From Sandaracinaceae bacterium (GTDB lineage: Bacteria > Myxococcota_A > Polyangia > Polyangiales > Houyiibacteriaceae), in the NCBI GenBank assembly GCA_016706685.1, contig JADJJE010000017.1, forward strand, positions 109,483-173,482: 64,000 nucleotides of DNA, read 5' to 3'. The notes beneath the pieces are model-generated. The model ran no database searches and was not told the origin of the DNA. It was given only the letters and a program-made list of their open reading frames with translations. Shown piece after piece: positions 1-8,721 of this stretch (position 1 is the stretch's first letter; every line of letters starts with the position of its first letter). A program made the translations under genes and the position numbers.

Positions 1-1
1 C

Positions 2-1057
2 TACTTGGTCGGCTTCATCATGATGGCGTGGAACCTCTTCATGACCGCGCGCAGCGGCGCCCCGGTCAACGGACAGGTGGACGTGGCCGTGGACGCCACA
101 CCGGAGGAGCAGGGACCGAAGGCCACGCTCAAGGAGCTGGTGTTCGCGCCGCCCGTGCTGGTGAGCGCGCTGGTCATCGCGATGATCGTCGTCGCCGGCT
201 ACCTCGAGGTCGTCGCGTCGCTCACCTTCGTGGTGCTGGCGTTCACCGTGGGCTTCTTCGCCATGCTGCTGCTCAGCATCAGCAAGCAGCCCGGGAAGCC
301 CACCTGGCACTCGCTCATCGAGGGGCGCTCGGGCGTGTTCACCGGGCTCACCATCCTGGCGGCGCTGGTCGGTGGTGTGGCCGAGATCGTGCCGAGCGTG
401 GTGGCGGCCCCCGAGGCCATCACCAGCACCACCAACCTGCCCTACAGCGCGCTCGAGGTGGAGGGCCGCGACGTCTACCTGCGCGAGGGTTGCTACACCT
501 GCCACTCGCAGATGATCCGCCCCTTCACGTGGGAGACCGCACGCTATGGCGCGGTGTCCACGCCGGACGACTCCATCTTCGACCACCCGTTCCAGTGGGG
601 CTCGCGCCGCATCGGTCCGGACCTCGCCCGCGTGGGCGGGAAGTACTCGCACACCTGGCACTTCCGCCACATGGTGAACCCGCGCGAGATCTCGGCCGAG
701 TCCAACATGCCGCCCTTCGCGCACCTCGCGGGGGAGGGCCTCGACTTCTCCGAGACCGCCGCGAAGATGCGCGCGCTCCGCACGGTGGGTGTCCCCTACA
801 CGGCCGAGCAGATCCAGCGCAGCGAGCAGAGCGCCCACGCGCAAGCCCAAGAGATCGCCGACTTCCTCGCGCGCGAAGCGGGCACGCGTTTGTGCGCCGG
901 TGACACGCAAGACCCCGAGACCTGCGACCTGGTCGTGGACAGCCGCATGACGGCGGTCATCGCCTACCTGCAGCGGCTCGGGCAGATCCCCGCGGACGGC
1001 ATGTACGACGCCCCGGCAGGCGACACGGTCGCTGCCACCACAGGAGTAACCCCATGA
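2..1057 (+). CDS. ccoNO: cbb3 cytochrome oxidase CcoN-CcoO fusion, C-terminal part (5' truncated by window)
   Basis: The reading frame is open at the window edge, and the first in-frame methionine-like codon is an internal TTG, so the gene starts upstream. The visible part opens with the last transmembrane helix of the heme-copper subunit I (CcoN-like, VGFIMMAWNLF). A charged linker and two to three further helices follow. Next comes the monoheme cytochrome c subunit II (CcoO/FixO) with heme motif CYTCH (from base 491), the typical following SQMIRPF and a GPDLARVGG stretch. In most bacteria ccoN and ccoO are separate genes; here they form one polypeptide. The product is an inner-membrane, high-affinity oxygen reductase. 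The stop codon overlaps the next start (ATGA), so translation is probably coupled to ccoQ. Confidence 0.93.
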   Translation, partial: YLVGFIMMAWNLFMTARSGAPVNGQVDVAVDATPEEQGPKATLKELVFAPPVLVSALVIAMIVVAGYLEVVASLTFVVLAFTVGFFAMLLLSISKQPGKPTWHSLIEGRSGVFTGLTILAALVGGVAEIVPSVVAAPEAITSTTNLPYSALEVEGRDVYLREGCYTCHSQMIRPFTWETARYGAVSTPDDSIFDHPFQWGSRRIGPDLARVGGKYSHTWHFRHMVNPREISAESNMPPFAHLAGEGLDFSETAAKMRALRTVGVPYTAEQIQRSEQSAHAQAQEIADFLAREAGTRLCAGDTQDPETCDLVVDSRMTAVIAYLQRLGQIPADGMYDAPAGDTVAATTGVTP

Positions 1058-1263
1058 TCAGCTGGCTCGCCTCCGACTTCTTCTCGCAGAGCCCGGTGCT
1101 GGCCCTCCCCGTGGCCGCGCTGCTGCTCTTCATGACCCTCTTCACCGTGATGGCCGTGCGTGCTCTGAAGCTCCCGGCCAGCGAGGTGCAGAGCCTCGCC
1201 GACCTCCCCATGACCCGAGACACCGAGCGCGTCGCCTCCGAGAAAGATGAGAGCCATGTCTGA
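1054..1263 (+). CDS. ccoQ: small cbb3 oxidase subunit, CcoQ-like
   Basis: A 69-residue protein with one hydrophobic helix (about residues 13-36) and a charged, probably cytoplasmic tail. It lies between ccoNO and ccoP, the usual place of CcoQ/FixQ, a small subunit that stabilises CcoP in the complex. Its ATG overlaps the ccoNO stop, and its own end overlaps the ccoP start by 8 bases. Sequence conservation in CcoQ is weak, so the call rests mainly on size, topology and gene order. Confidence 0.75.
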   Translation: MISWLASDFFSQSPVLALPVAALLLFMTLFTVMAVRALKLPASEVQSLADLPMTRDTERVASEKDESHV

Positions 1264-2059
1264 CAGCAACCGGCATGACGAGATCCAGGGTGAGATCATC
1301 CACGTCTACGACGGCATCGAGGAGGCCGACAACGAGCTCCCGCTGTGGTGGCTGTTCACGTTCTACGGCGCGGTGATCTTCGGCATCTTCTACTGGTTCT
1401 ACTACGAGGGCTTCAACGTCGGAGCTTCGCCCATGCAGGCCTACGCCGCCGAGCTGCGCGAGCAGGCATCACAGGGCGGTGAGGTCAACGACGCGCTGAT
1501 CGAGGCGCTGGCCATCGACCCCAGCGCCGTCGCCGCAGGGCGTGAGGTCTTCACGGCCCAGTGCGCCGTCTGTCATCGTGAGGACGGCGGCGGCAACATC
1601 GGGCCCAACTTGACGGACACGAGCTGGATCCACGGCGGTAGCCCGCTGAACATCCACAACACCATCCGAGACGGCGTCACGTCGGCAGCCATGCCTGCCT
1701 GGGGCGCGATGCTGGGGCCGACGGCCGTTCAGCAGGTGGCCGCCTACGTGGTCACCCTGCGCAACACCAACGTGGCCGACGGCAAGGCGCCACAGGGTGA
1801 GGTCTGGACCGAAGGCGGGGCTCCCAGCGGCGCCGCCGACCCAGCCACCGTGGACGCAGGCGTGCTGGACGCTACCCTCGGTGACCTGGGTGTCCCCGTG
1901 CTGCCCGTGGACACGCTGGACGGTGGCGTGACCACCACGACCGACGCGGCCGTGGTGGAGGCAGCACCCGCCGCGCCCCCCGCCGCTGCCCCGGCCCCCA
2001 CCGAACCGGCTCCCACGCCGGCGGTTGCACCTGCCGCCGCTCCCTCCCAAGGCGAATAG
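1256..2059 (+). CDS. ccoP: cbb3 oxidase subunit III, CcoP with one cytochrome c domain
   Basis: The N-terminus shows the CcoP_N signature (DGIEEADNELPLWW) followed by one transmembrane helix (WLFTFYGAVIFGIFYWFYY). A single c-type cytochrome domain has heme motif CAVCH at residues 103-107 and a downstream MPAWG segment supplying the axial Met. Canonical CcoP/FixP is diheme. Here the region after residue about 170 is an Ala/Pro/Thr-rich low-complexity tail with no second CxxCH. I chose the ATG at 1256 (MSDSNRHDE) rather than the in-frame ATG at 1247; both overlap ccoQ. The role is electron entry from soluble cytochromes to CcoO/CcoN at the periplasmic face. Confidence 0.92.
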   Translation: MSDSNRHDEIQGEIIHVYDGIEEADNELPLWWLFTFYGAVIFGIFYWFYYEGFNVGASPMQAYAAELREQASQGGEVNDALIEALAIDPSAVAAGREVFTAQCAVCHREDGGGNIGPNLTDTSWIHGGSPLNIHNTIRDGVTSAAMPAWGAMLGPTAVQQVAAYVVTLRNTNVADGKAPQGEVWTEGGAPSGAADPATVDAGVLDATLGDLGVPVLPVDTLDGGVTTTTDAAVVEAAPAAPPAAAPAPTEPAPTPAVAPAAAPSQGE

Positions 2060-2061
2060 TC

Positions 2062-3480
2062 ATGACCAAGCGCCAGCTCCCCGTGATCGACGAACCGGCC
2101 AGCTCGCTGCGCACGGACGGCCGGCGCAACTACGTGCACCCCGCCGATGTGACGGGGCGCTTCATGACCCGCCGAAGGGTGGTGTTCGCGATCCTGATCG
2201 CCGTCTACGTGGCGCTGCCGTTCATTCAGGTGGGGGGGCGCCCAGCGGTGTTCCTCGACGTTGAGCACCGGCGCTTCTTCTTGTTCGGGCTCAGCATGAA
2301 CGCGCAGGACTTCTGGCTCGCGTTCTTCGTGCTGAGCGGCGTCGGCTTCGCGCTCTTCGTGGTGACCACACTCTACGGCCGCATCTGGTGCGGCTATGCC
2401 TGCCCGCACTCGGTGTTCCTCGAGGGTGTCTTCCGCCCCATCGAGCGCCTCATCGAAGGTCCACGCAACGTGCGCATGCGTCGCAATCAGGGGCCGATGA
2501 GCTTCGACAAGCTCTGGCGCAAGGTGCTCAAGCACGCGGTCTTCCTGGGCACGGCGTTCTTGATGAGCCACTTCGTGCTCAGCTACTTCACCTCGCTGCC
2601 GGCCCTGCTGGACATGATCCAGCGCGGGCCCAGCGCGCACGGTGAGGCCTTCGCGTGGATGCTGGCCATGAGCGCCGCCATCTACTTCAACTTCGCGTGG
2701 TTCCGCGAGCAGCTGTGCCTGGCCATCTGCCCCTACGGCCGCCTGCAGTCCGCGCTGATCGACAACGACACGCTGGTGATCGGCTACGACGTGGGTCGCG
2801 GCGAGCCTCGCGGCAAGGCCAGCGACCCGGCCAACGGCGACTGCGTGGACTGCAACCGCTGCGTGGTGGTCTGCCCCACGGGCATCGACATCCGCAACGG
2901 GCTCCAGATGGAGTGCGTGGGCTGTGCGCAGTGCGTGGACGCGTGCGATGAGGTCATGCTCAAGCTGGGCCGCGCGCCGGGCCTGGTGCGCTACGACTCG
3001 CTCAACGGCCTCGAGGGCAAGAAGGCCCACTTCCTGCGCCCACGCGTCTACTTCTATGCCTTCATGGGGCTCGTCGGTCTGACCGTCATGACGTTCGCGC
3101 TGCGCTCTCACCAGAGCTTCGAGGGCAACCTGCTGCGCACCGGCGCCCCCTTCGTGGTGGACGCGGAGGGCGACGTGCTCAACATGCTCAACCTCCACCT
3201 GGTGAACAAGCGCGATGAGCCGGTGACGTTCGACATCGCGCCGGCCGACGAGCGCGACGGGCTGCGCTATCGGCTCCCGACACCCACGGTCACGCTCGGT
3301 CCCCTGGCGAGCCAACGGGTGAGCGTGGTCGCCACGTGGGAGCGCTCGGAAGACGGGGATGACGACGACCACGAAGACGCCGCACGGGAGGCTCCTCCGA
3401 GCCGGGTGCGCGTCCGCATCACCAGTCAGTACGACGACGAGACACGCCTCGCCGAGGTACCCTTCGTAGCCCCCCGATGA
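2062..3480 (+). CDS. ccoG: cytochrome oxidase accessory protein CcoG (FixG/RdxA family)
   Basis: A 472-residue polyferredoxin needed for cbb3 assembly; the family acts in copper handling for CcoN as a cupric reductase. Visible features are an N-terminal helix, further helices, the membrane-proximal motifs CGYACPHS and CLAICPYGR, and a double 4Fe-4S ferredoxin region (CVDCNRCVVVCP from residue 261, CVGCAQCVDACD from residue 285). A further helix is followed by a C-terminal Ig-like periplasmic domain. It begins 2 bases after ccoP, so it belongs to the same operon. The C-terminal linker contains an Asp/Glu/His-rich stretch (DGDDDDHED). The assembly genes ccoH, ccoI and ccoS do not follow; a regulatory gene does. 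Confidence 0.95.
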   Translation: MTKRQLPVIDEPASSLRTDGRRNYVHPADVTGRFMTRRRVVFAILIAVYVALPFIQVGGRPAVFLDVEHRRFFLFGLSMNAQDFWLAFFVLSGVGFALFVVTTLYGRIWCGYACPHSVFLEGVFRPIERLIEGPRNVRMRRNQGPMSFDKLWRKVLKHAVFLGTAFLMSHFVLSYFTSLPALLDMIQRGPSAHGEAFAWMLAMSAAIYFNFAWFREQLCLAICPYGRLQSALIDNDTLVIGYDVGRGEPRGKASDPANGDCVDCNRCVVVCPTGIDIRNGLQMECVGCAQCVDACDEVMLKLGRAPGLVRYDSLNGLEGKKAHFLRPRVYFYAFMGLVGLTVMTFALRSHQSFEGNLLRTGAPFVVDAEGDVLNMLNLHLVNKRDEPVTFDIAPADERDGLRYRLPTPTVTLGPLASQRVSVVATWERSEDGDDDDHEDAAREAPPSRVRVRITSQYDDETRLAEVPFVAPR

Positions 3481-3493
3481 CCATGAGCGCACC

Positions 3494-4903
<1,410 letters not shown>

Positions 4904-4931
4904 AGCGGCGTCGGTGGCGCTGCTTCGCGAG

Positions 4932-5462
4932 TCAGTCCTCGTCGCCGTAGGGAGGCTCGCCGCTCAGGGCCCGCGGGAATAGCAGGTCCTCCTCGATGCG
5001 GTGATGCTCGGCCAGCTGGAGCTCGAGCTTGTCCAAGAGGCGGTGGAGCTCGCTCATCAGGTGGGGATCGAGGGGCGCGGCCTCGCTGTATGCCGACGGT
5101 GCACCCACCGCCTCTGCGCACAGCGCAGCCAGCCGCCGCAGACCCCGCCCGCGCTCGTGGCTCTGGTGGTTGTCCACGTGCAGCGCGGCCATGATGTTGG
5201 CGCAGCGGGGACCCTGCCCCGACAGGATGCGGGGAAAGATCTCGTTCTCCTCGCGGCTCATGTGCAGCCGAGCGTCGTCGGCGAACCGGCAGGCGAGCGT
5301 GTGCATCGCCCTGGCAGCGGGGTGCTGGCTGAGCGCCGCGCTCTCCGTGAGGTGTTCCAGCAGCCGCAGATCCTGCCTCAGTGGAACGTGGAAGGCGTCG
5401 TACACGTACGAGATCAGCTCCGCGAGCGTGGCCGCTGAGGACGGGAGGGGACGCGCTGCCAT
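4932..5462 (-). CDS. hemerythrin-domain protein, RIC/YtfE/ScdA-like
   Basis: An about 176-residue four-helix hemerythrin-like protein. The iron-binding pattern is visible: an H near the start of helix 1 (DAFHVPLRQDL), HMSREENEIFPRI, HVDNHQSHERG and the C-terminal EHHRIEEDLLFPRAL. This arrangement matches the di-iron 'repair of iron centres' (RIC/YtfE) group, linked in other bacteria to nitric oxide and oxidative damage of Fe-S proteins. The frame stays open to 5540. However, the sigma-54 promoter at 5536-5551 predicts transcription starting near 5525, which excludes the 5540 start and leaves too short a leader for the ATG at 5519. I therefore prefer the ATG at 5462, with an AGGGAG about 18 bases upstream that is not ideally spaced. 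Confidence 0.85.
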   Translation of the reverse strand: MAARPLPSSAATLAELISYVYDAFHVPLRQDLRLLEHLTESAALSQHPAARAMHTLACRFADDARLHMSREENEIFPRILSGQGPRCANIMAALHVDNHQSHERGRGLRRLAALCAEAVGAPSAYSEAAPLDPHLMSELHRLLDKLELQLAEHHRIEEDLLFPRALSGEPPYGDED

Positions 5463-5535
5463 GGATTCGAGACCCAACAGCTCCCTAGGAGGGGACTGGA
5501 CGTAGGAAATGCTGCCCATGATGGATGACCGATGG

Positions 5536-5551
5536 TGCAATCCACGTGCCC
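5536..5551 (-). promoter_or_regulatory. sigma-54 (-24/-12) promoter for the hemerythrin gene
   Basis: Read on the minus strand the bases are GGGCACGTGGATTGCA. The consensus is TGGCACG-N4-TTGCW, so only the first base differs. The invariant GG and GC are separated by exactly 10 bases. Predicted transcription start is near 5525 on the minus strand. The promoter points at the RIC-like gene, which sits directly next to an NtrC-type activator gene. No activator-binding site could be assigned with confidence; the region 5560-5660 would be the place to look. Confidence 0.8.
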
Positions 5552-5675
5552 GGCCTGCTTGACTGCATTTCTCAAGGGTTCTGGCGGTGCTCGCGCAGCG
5601 GGGGTTGCGCGCAGGTCGATGGATGCGCAGCGCTTGCGTTTACCCAAGGCATCGCGCCCGGGGTAGGCTCCCGGG

Positions 5676-6842
5676 ATGGCGACGCTGCTCGACGAGCTCT
5701 TCCGGTACGTGGGCTTCGGACCCGAGGACGGCGCTCGGCTCATCGGCGCGTCAGCTGCCCTCACCCCAGCGTTCGACGCCATCGTCGACCGATTCTACGT
5801 GGCCATCGAGGCCAACCCGGAGGCGCGGGCAGTCTTCACGGACGAGGCACAGGTGGCGCGGCAGAAGAAGCTGCTGCGCTCGTGGTTGGTGCGGTTCTTC
5901 GCCGGCCCGTACGACGACAGCTACTTCGAGGAGCGCGCACGCATCGGTCGTGCGCACGTCCGCATCGGACTCCCGCAACGCTACGTGTTCGTGTCCATGA
6001 ACGTCATCCGGTCGGGGCTGATCGAGGCCGTCGCTGCCTCCGGCGGGAGGGATGGCCAAGAAGCCGTGGCGCTCCAGCAGTCCATCCACCGGCTGTGCGA
6101 CGTCGAGCTGGCCATCATGCTGGAGACCTACCGGGAGGACTACGACCGCGCGCTCCGGACGGCGGAGCGGCTGGCCACGCTGGGGCAGTTCGCCGGCACG
6201 TTGGCCCACGAGATGCGCAACCCGCTGGCGGTGCTGAGCACGTCCAGCCACCTGCTGCGCCGGAACGCCGGCGACCAGCCGAACGTGCTGCGTCACGTCG
6301 ACCGCATCGAGCGACAGATCTCCGTCTGTGGACAGATCGTGGACGACCTGCTGGCGCTTGCCCGTGACCGGCCGCCCAGCTTCGAGACCGTGGAGCTGCG
6401 GCCACTCTTCGAGTTCGCCTGGGCACAGGTGCAGGCCAGCCAACACTCGCTCAGGCTCGACATCGCAGACGACGCGACAGTGCTCAGCGCGGACGCGAGC
6501 CAGCTGCGCCAGGTGCTGGTGAACCTGCTGCAGAACGCGACGCAAGCCATGAGCGAGCCGGGTGTCGTGAGCATCGAGGTGGTGCGCACCACGCTAGTCG
6601 AGCAGCGCGAAGAAGCGCTGCGCATCCGCGTCGAAGACTGTGGCGAGGGCTTCTCGGCCGAGGCGCTCGAGCACCTGTTCGAGCCCCTCTTCACGACCAA
6701 GGCCCGGGGTATCGGCCTCGGGCTGCCGCTCTGCCAGCGCGTGATCGCCAAGCACCGAGGCACGCTCTCGGCGGTCAACCACGAGCCGCGCGGGGCGAGG
6801 GTGGACATCGTCCTGCCAGTGGCGCAAAAAGAGGGGTCATGA
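5676..6842 (+). CDS. globin-coupled sensor histidine kinase
   Basis: A 388-residue soluble kinase. Residues about 1-150 form a globin-coupled sensor domain (FGPEDGARLIGA, FFAGPYDDSYFEERARIG). The likely heme proximal histidine is His94 in the motif RAHVRIGLP. Such domains bind heme and sense O2, NO or CO. A short linker leads to HisKA with phospho-acceptor His178 (LAHEMRNPLAV) and a HATPase domain (NLLQNATQAM, CGEGFS, GIGLGLPLCQ). No membrane segment is visible, so it should sense cytoplasmic gas. It overlaps the next gene, a lone receiver, by 4 bases. The start at 5676 has a GGATG context without a strong Shine-Dalgarno. Confidence 0.92.
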   Translation: MATLLDELFRYVGFGPEDGARLIGASAALTPAFDAIVDRFYVAIEANPEARAVFTDEAQVARQKKLLRSWLVRFFAGPYDDSYFEERARIGRAHVRIGLPQRYVFVSMNVIRSGLIEAVAASGGRDGQEAVALQQSIHRLCDVELAIMLETYREDYDRALRTAERLATLGQFAGTLAHEMRNPLAVLSTSSHLLRRNAGDQPNVLRHVDRIERQISVCGQIVDDLLALARDRPPSFETVELRPLFEFAWAQVQASQHSLRLDIADDATVLSADASQLRQVLVNLLQNATQAMSEPGVVSIEVVRTTLVEQREEALRIRVEDCGEGFSAEALEHLFEPLFTTKARGIGLGLPLCQRVIAKHRGTLSAVNHEPRGARVDIVLPVAQKEGS

Positions 6843-7186
6843 GAGTCCTCCTGGTCGACGACAACGCGGAGCTGGCGGACAACCTCGCCGAGCTGCTGGC
6901 GAGCGATCAGACACAGGTCTACGCGCACTCGGACTCGGTTGCGGCGCTGGCCTGGGGCCGCACCCACGACTTCGACACGGCGCTGCTGGACGTCCGCATG
7001 CCGGCTCTGGGCGGCGTGGAGCTGATGCGCCTCCTGCGCGCCTGCCACCCGGACGCGCGCTTCATCTTGATGAGCGCCTTCACCCAAGACGCTCAGCTCG
7101 ACCCGCTGCTGGACCACGTCGACGCCGTGCTGGTGAAGCCGCTCGACCTCTCCACGCTGGTCAAGGCCCTCGGGCGAAGCGCATGA
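6839..7186 (+). CDS. single-domain response regulator (REC)
   Basis: A 115-residue stand-alone receiver with acidic pocket DD at 7-8, phosphoacceptor Asp51 (LLDVRMP), switch Ser79 (LMSAF) and Lys100 (VKPLD). There is no output domain, so it probably shuttles phosphate or modulates a kinase allosterically. It overlaps the globin kinase upstream and the REC-PAS kinase downstream by 4 bases each, so the three are almost certainly co-translated. It is the natural acceptor for either kinase. Confidence 0.93.
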   Translation: MRVLLVDDNAELADNLAELLASDQTQVYAHSDSVAALAWGRTHDFDTALLDVRMPALGGVELMRLLRACHPDARFILMSAFTQDAQLDPLLDHVDAVLVKPLDLSTLVKALGRSA

Positions 7187-8721
7187 GGCTGCGCGTCCTG
7201 GTCGTCGACGACAACGTCGAGCTCGCCGAGAACATCGCGGAGCTGCTCGAGGACCTGGACGACCAGCTCGACGTGGTGTTCTCGCGCGGCACACGCGGAG
7301 CGATGGACATCGCCGTGCGGTCCGGCTTCGACATCGCGCTGGTGGACATTCGCCTGGCGGAAGGGGACGACGGCCTCGCGCTCCTGCCCAAGTTGCGCGA
7401 GCTTTGCCCCGGCGGCGAGGTCATCCTGATGACCGGGCACGGCACGCTCGATTCGGCCATCACCGCGCTGCGCCAGGGGGCCTTCGCCTATGTGCTCAAG
7501 CCGTTCGACGCGCAGGACTTCCTGGAATTGGGCGGCCGCGTGCTCGCTCACGTGCGCCTGCGCAGCGAGCGCCAACGGCTGGCCGAGGAGCTGGAGCGAT
7601 CGGAGGCCCTGCACCGTGCCATCGTGGAGCACACCGAGGCGCTGCTCGTGGGGATCGGCCCACATGGCGACGTGGGCTTCGCCGGTCCCCATGCGCTGCG
7701 CGCGCTCGGGACCTCGCGTGACGCACGCACGCAGGTGGTGGGTCAGCCTTTCCTCGACCACTTCGTGGCCGCGCGGGACCGAGACACCATGGAGCGGGCG
7801 CTCCGCTCGGCGCTGGCCGGTGATCGCGAGAACGACCTCGACGCCGCGCTGCGGCGAGCAGATGGCACCCCGCGCGTGGTGCGCTGGACCTTGACGCCGG
7901 TGCCACACCGCGCCCATGGCGAGAGCGCCGCCGTGGCGGTCATGGCCGTGGGGGTGGACATCACGGAGCAGCTCGACGCCGAGCGCACGGCCCGTGAAGC
8001 CGAGTCGTTGGCCGCCATGGGGCGCCTCACGGCGGGCCTGGCGCACGAGATCCGCAACCCCCTGAACGGCGCACTGCTGCAGCTGGAGCTCTTGATCCGT
8101 GCGAACGAACGCGCAGGAGACAGCCCCTCGAAGGAGGTGGTGCGCGAGACCAGCGACGTCATCAAGCGCGAGCTGCGTGGCCTCGCCGGCCTGCTGGACG
8201 AATTCCTCGAGATGGCGCGCGCACCCGTGCCGCGCCTCGAGCCCACGGACGTGGTGGCCTTGATCCACGAGCTGCTCGCGGCCCAGGCCCCCGTGGCGGA
8301 GGCCATGGCGGTCACGTGCCGCTACGTGGGTCCCCCCGCGCTCGCGGTCATGGCCGAGCGAGCCAAGCTGCGCCAGGCGCTGCTCAACCTGTTCAAGAAC
8401 GCGCTCGAGGCCATGTCGGAGGGTGGCGAGCTGGGCTTCGAGGTCATCCCTGCGCCGCCCGCCACCCCCGACGCCTCCGAGCACGAGGTGTCCCGCGTGG
8501 AGCTGCGACTCACGGACAACGGCCCCGGGCTCGACGACGAAATGCTGCGCGAAGCGTTCCGGCCCTTCAAGACCAGCAAGCACGCCGGCACCGGCCTCGG
8601 GCTCGCCATCGTGGCGCGCACCATCCACGCGCACGGCGGCAGCGTGACCCTCGAGAACCGCCCAGAGGGTGGCGCCATCGCGCGTGTGCGCTTGATGCCG
8701 GCGCCCAGCCTGCCGGGCTAA
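7183..8721 (+). CDS. REC-PAS hybrid histidine kinase
   Basis: A 512-residue cytoplasmic protein. An N-terminal receiver has Asp55 (VDIRLAEG), a TGHG switch region and LKPFD. A coiled linker leads to a PAS domain (about residues 140-270; ends in VGVDITEQLDAER). HisKA follows with His288 (LAHEIRNPLNG), then HATPase (NLFKNALEAMS, DNGPGLDDE, GTGLGLAIV). The receiver at the N-terminus suggests input from another kinase, such as the adjacent globin kinase through the lone REC. It ends by overlapping the convergent lipoprotein gene by 4 bases (stop against stop). Confidence 0.92.
   Translation: MRLRVLVVDDNVELAENIAELLEDLDDQLDVVFSRGTRGAMDIAVRSGFDIALVDIRLAEGDDGLALLPKLRELCPGGEVILMTGHGTLDSAITALRQGAFAYVLKPFDAQDFLELGGRVLAHVRLRSERQRLAEELERSEALHRAIVEHTEALLVGIGPHGDVGFAGPHALRALGTSRDARTQVVGQPFLDHFVAARDRDTMERALRSALAGDRENDLDAALRRADGTPRVVRWTLTPVPHRAHGESAAVAVMAVGVDITEQLDAERTAREAESLAAMGRLTAGLAHEIRNPLNGALLQLELLIRANERAGDSPSKEVVRETSDVIKRELRGLAGLLDEFLEMARAPVPRLEPTDVVALIHELLAAQAPVAEAMAVTCRYVGPPALAVMAERAKLRQALLNLFKNALEAMSEGGELGFEVIPAPPATPDASEHEVSRVELRLTDNGPGLDDEMLREAFRPFKTSKHAGTGLGLAIVARTIHAHGGSVTLENRPEGGAIARVRLMPAPSLPG

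Noticed and set aside
5560..5577. TTGA-N9-TCAA near the hemerythrin promoter as an FNR box
   Set aside because: The FNR/ANR consensus is TTGAT-N4-ATCAA; the spacer here is too long.
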